Shown here: positions 7,046 to 8,530 of the stretch, piece by piece
How the letters are laid out: every line of letters starts with the position of its first letter
Numbering within the stretch: the first letter of the stretch is position 1
Source of the DNA: Bacteroidales bacterium
Lineage (GTDB): Bacteria > Bacteroidota > Bacteroidia > Bacteroidales > ML635J-15
Assembly (NCBI GenBank): GCA_028701945.1
Contig: JAQVPT010000151.1
Span: forward strand, 1-8,530
DNA length: 8,530 bases
Reading direction: 5' to 3'
The notes under the pieces: generated by a model
The model's database searches: none
Seen by the model: only the letters and a program-made list of their open reading frames with translations
What the model was told of the DNA's origin: nothing
Made by a program: the position numbers and the translations under genes

Positions 7046-8017
7046 ATGGGAACATTTCTTAAACTAATACGCTGGAAAAACTTGCTTGTTGTGGCAGGGT
7101 TAATGTTTTTGATGAAATATGCTATTATTATTCCTATTTATCAATATTATGATGTTTTACTTGGTCTTTCCGACACAGGTTTTATCTTCTTAACAATTAC
7201 AGTGGTGTTCATAATGGCTGGAGGCAATATTATTAACGATTATTTTGACCGCAAAACGGATTCAATAAATCGACCTAAAAGAGTTCTCATAGGTTTTACA
7301 GTAAATAGACGAAAAGCAATTTTTATGCACTCCGCATTTACATTCATAGGCGTTGTTTTTGGTTTTATTACTGCTTGGTTTGCTGGAAAGTTCTTAATCG
7401 GGCTATACTTTTTATTTATCAGTTTTTTAATTTGGCTTTACTCAAACAACATTAAAAAGAAAGCACTTTTGGCAAATATTACAATCTCGTTTTTAGTTGC
7501 ACTTATACCTCTTACAGTAGGGTTTACAGAATACTATGCTCTAGAAAACTCTATTGCTGAATGGGATATCCAAACAGCGAGTGCTATAAAAATGGCTTTT
7601 CAAACAATAATCGGATTTTCTATATTTGCATTCCTTATTAATATGATAAGAGAGCTTATTAAAGATTGTCAAGACTTCATTGGCGATTATAAAACTGGGA
7701 TAAAATCCGTACCAATAGTAATTGGTAAAAGAAATACAAATCTTTTGATTTCAACAATTGCCTTTTTATCAATAATATTTACAATCCTCATTTGGGAAAT
7801 ATATCTGTCAAAGCTGATTTTCTTTAAAGATAATATCATCGCAGAAATTTATATCTATATAATTATTATCTTGCCCATATTAGTATTGGGCATTAGATCG
7901 GCTTGGGGAAATAAAATTATTAAGTACAAACGCTTAAACATTTTAACAAAATTTATAATGTTTTTCGGAGTCATCTTCAGTATAATTTTTAGTTTTGCAA
8001 TATATGGTAAAATTTAA
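7046..8017 (+). CDS. UbiA-family prenyltransferase, geranylgeranylglycerol-phosphate geranylgeranyltransferase-like
   Basis: 323 aa integral membrane protein with about eight or nine hydrophobic segments. The first Asp-rich UbiA motif is N64-D-Y-F-D68-R-K-T-D72, preceded by a GGNIIND turn. The second is R202-E-L-I-K-D207-C-Q-D210-F-I-G-D214, followed by G-I-K-S-V-P. These two motifs bind Mg2+-prenyl diphosphate, so the enzyme looks active. The REL-x-KD-x-x-D-x-x-GD form of the second motif is shared with archaeal digeranylgeranylglyceryl phosphate synthases, and Bacteroidota relatives are commonly annotated that way. The acceptor cannot be read from sequence: a prenylated glycerol phosphate or an aromatic quinone precursor are both possible. 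No menaquinone or haem genes lie nearby, which weakly argues against MenA or CtaB. It starts 20 nt after the KdsC-like gene, and its last 14 nt overlap the maf gene. Confidence 0.88.
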   Translation: MGTFLKLIRWKNLLVVAGLMFLMKYAIIIPIYQYYDVLLGLSDTGFIFLTITVVFIMAGGNIINDYFDRKTDSINRPKRVLIGFTVNRRKAIFMHSAFTFIGVVFGFITAWFAGKFLIGLYFLFISFLIWLYSNNIKKKALLANITISFLVALIPLTVGFTEYYALENSIAEWDIQTASAIKMAFQTIIGFSIFAFLINMIRELIKDCQDFIGDYKTGIKSVPIVIGKRNTNLLISTIAFLSIIFTILIWEIYLSKLIFFKDNIIAEIYIYIIIILPILVLGIRSAWGNKIIKYKRLNILTKFIMFFGVIFSIIFSFAIYGKI

Positions 8018-8530
8018 TTCTAAAATAGATTACGAAATTTTGCTTGCTTCGGCAAGTCCTAGAAGACAAGAGCTTTTGCACGGTTTAAATATCCCTTTTA
8101 AATTAGTCAAGGCTCCAAATATTGACGAAACTGTTGATAAAAATCTTTATAAGGAAAATATCGCAATCAATCTAGCCGAACAAAAAGCAATTGCTTATGT
8201 CGGACTTTTAGACAATCAACTACTAATAACAGCCGACACAATTGTGTGGATTGACGATAAAGTCTTAGGAAAACCAGATGACTATTCCGATGCTTTTCAA
8301 ATGTTGAAGCTCCTTAGCGGAAAACCACATTATGTAATTACTGGTGTTTGTCTTAAAACAAATAATAAAACAAAATTATTTCACGCCGAAACATTAGTTA
8401 AATTTTCAAAATTAGAAGACGATGAAATAAGATATTATATCGAAAAATATAAACCATACGATAAAGCTGGTGCTTATGGAATTCAAGAGTGGATTGGCAA
8501 AATTGGAATTGAACATATCGAGGGTTCATT
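8004..8530 (+). CDS. maf: Maf-like nucleoside triphosphate pyrophosphatase, C-terminus outside window
   Basis: The frame is open from ATG 8004 to the right edge (175 codons). Family members are usually about 190-200 aa, so only the last 20 or so residues should be missing. Maf signatures are all present: A-S-A-S18-P-R-R21 after the first strand, D41-E42, the I-T-A-D78-T loop with the catalytic Asp, LGKP (88-91), G105-K, the TG stretch (113-114) and D153-K-A-G-A-Y-G-I-Q161. The G-I-Q ending matches the YhdE-type branch, which hydrolyses dTTP and UTP to the monophosphate plus pyrophosphate, rather than the YceF-type m7GTP branch; this is inference from motif form. The ATG lies inside the end of the UbiA gene in another frame, and the SASPRR motif begins about 15 residues in, as in homologues. 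It is cytoplasmic, with a role in house-cleaning of non-canonical nucleotides. It is the last gene visible in the rightward operon. Confidence 0.9.
   Translation, partial: MVKFNSKIDYEILLASASPRRQELLHGLNIPFKLVKAPNIDETVDKNLYKENIAINLAEQKAIAYVGLLDNQLLITADTIVWIDDKVLGKPDDYSDAFQMLKLLSGKPHYVITGVCLKTNNKTKLFHAETLVKFSKLEDDEIRYYIEKYKPYDKAGAYGIQEWIGKIGIEHIEGS

Overview
The window is AT-rich (roughly one third G+C by eye) and carries an ordinary but informative piece of a Bacteroidota chromosome. Four things point to that phylum: a type IX secretion (T9SS) C-terminal sorting domain, PKD-decorated secreted peptidases with signal peptides ending in F-x-Q, A-rich leaders without a strong Shine-Dalgarno, and a promoter element matching the Bacteroidetes -7 consensus TAnnTTTG. 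The gene order DUF2520, KdsC-like, UbiA, Maf is also one I know from Bacteroidia. I cannot assign a genus.

Left half, minus strand (1-5485): two tandem paralogous genes encode large secreted zinc carboxypeptidases of family M14, subfamily M14B-like (carboxypeptidase N/E/D type). The upstream one (2654-5485) is complete at 943 aa: signal peptide, N-terminal pro-region, M14 catalytic domain, transthyretin-like domain, PKD, Ig-like plus beta-rich module, PKD, T9SS sorting domain. The downstream one (1-2642) starts 11 nt after it and runs off the left edge after 880 codons. It has the same front half, but both PKD domains come before the Ig-like/beta module. Both retain all zinc ligands and the catalytic Glu, and both have the Asp/Gln pair expected for trimming C-terminal Arg/Lys.

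Middle (5486-5699): a 214-nt divergent intergenic region. It holds a good -7 element for the rightward genes and a small inverted repeat. No equally clear promoter is visible for the leftward genes.

Right half, plus strand (5700-8530): a tight four-gene run encodes a Rossmann/DUF2520 protein, a KdsC-like HAD phosphatase, a UbiA-family membrane prenyltransferase of the geranylgeranylglycerol-phosphate geranylgeranyltransferase type, and a Maf nucleotide pyrophosphatase cut off by the right edge. Gaps are 6 and 20 nt, then a 14-nt overlap, so they are probably one operon. These look like cytoplasmic and inner-membrane housekeeping genes, functionally separate from the secreted peptidases. The DUF2520 protein's role and the prenyltransferase's true substrate are the open questions. 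I found no mobile element, CRISPR array, RNA gene or defence system.
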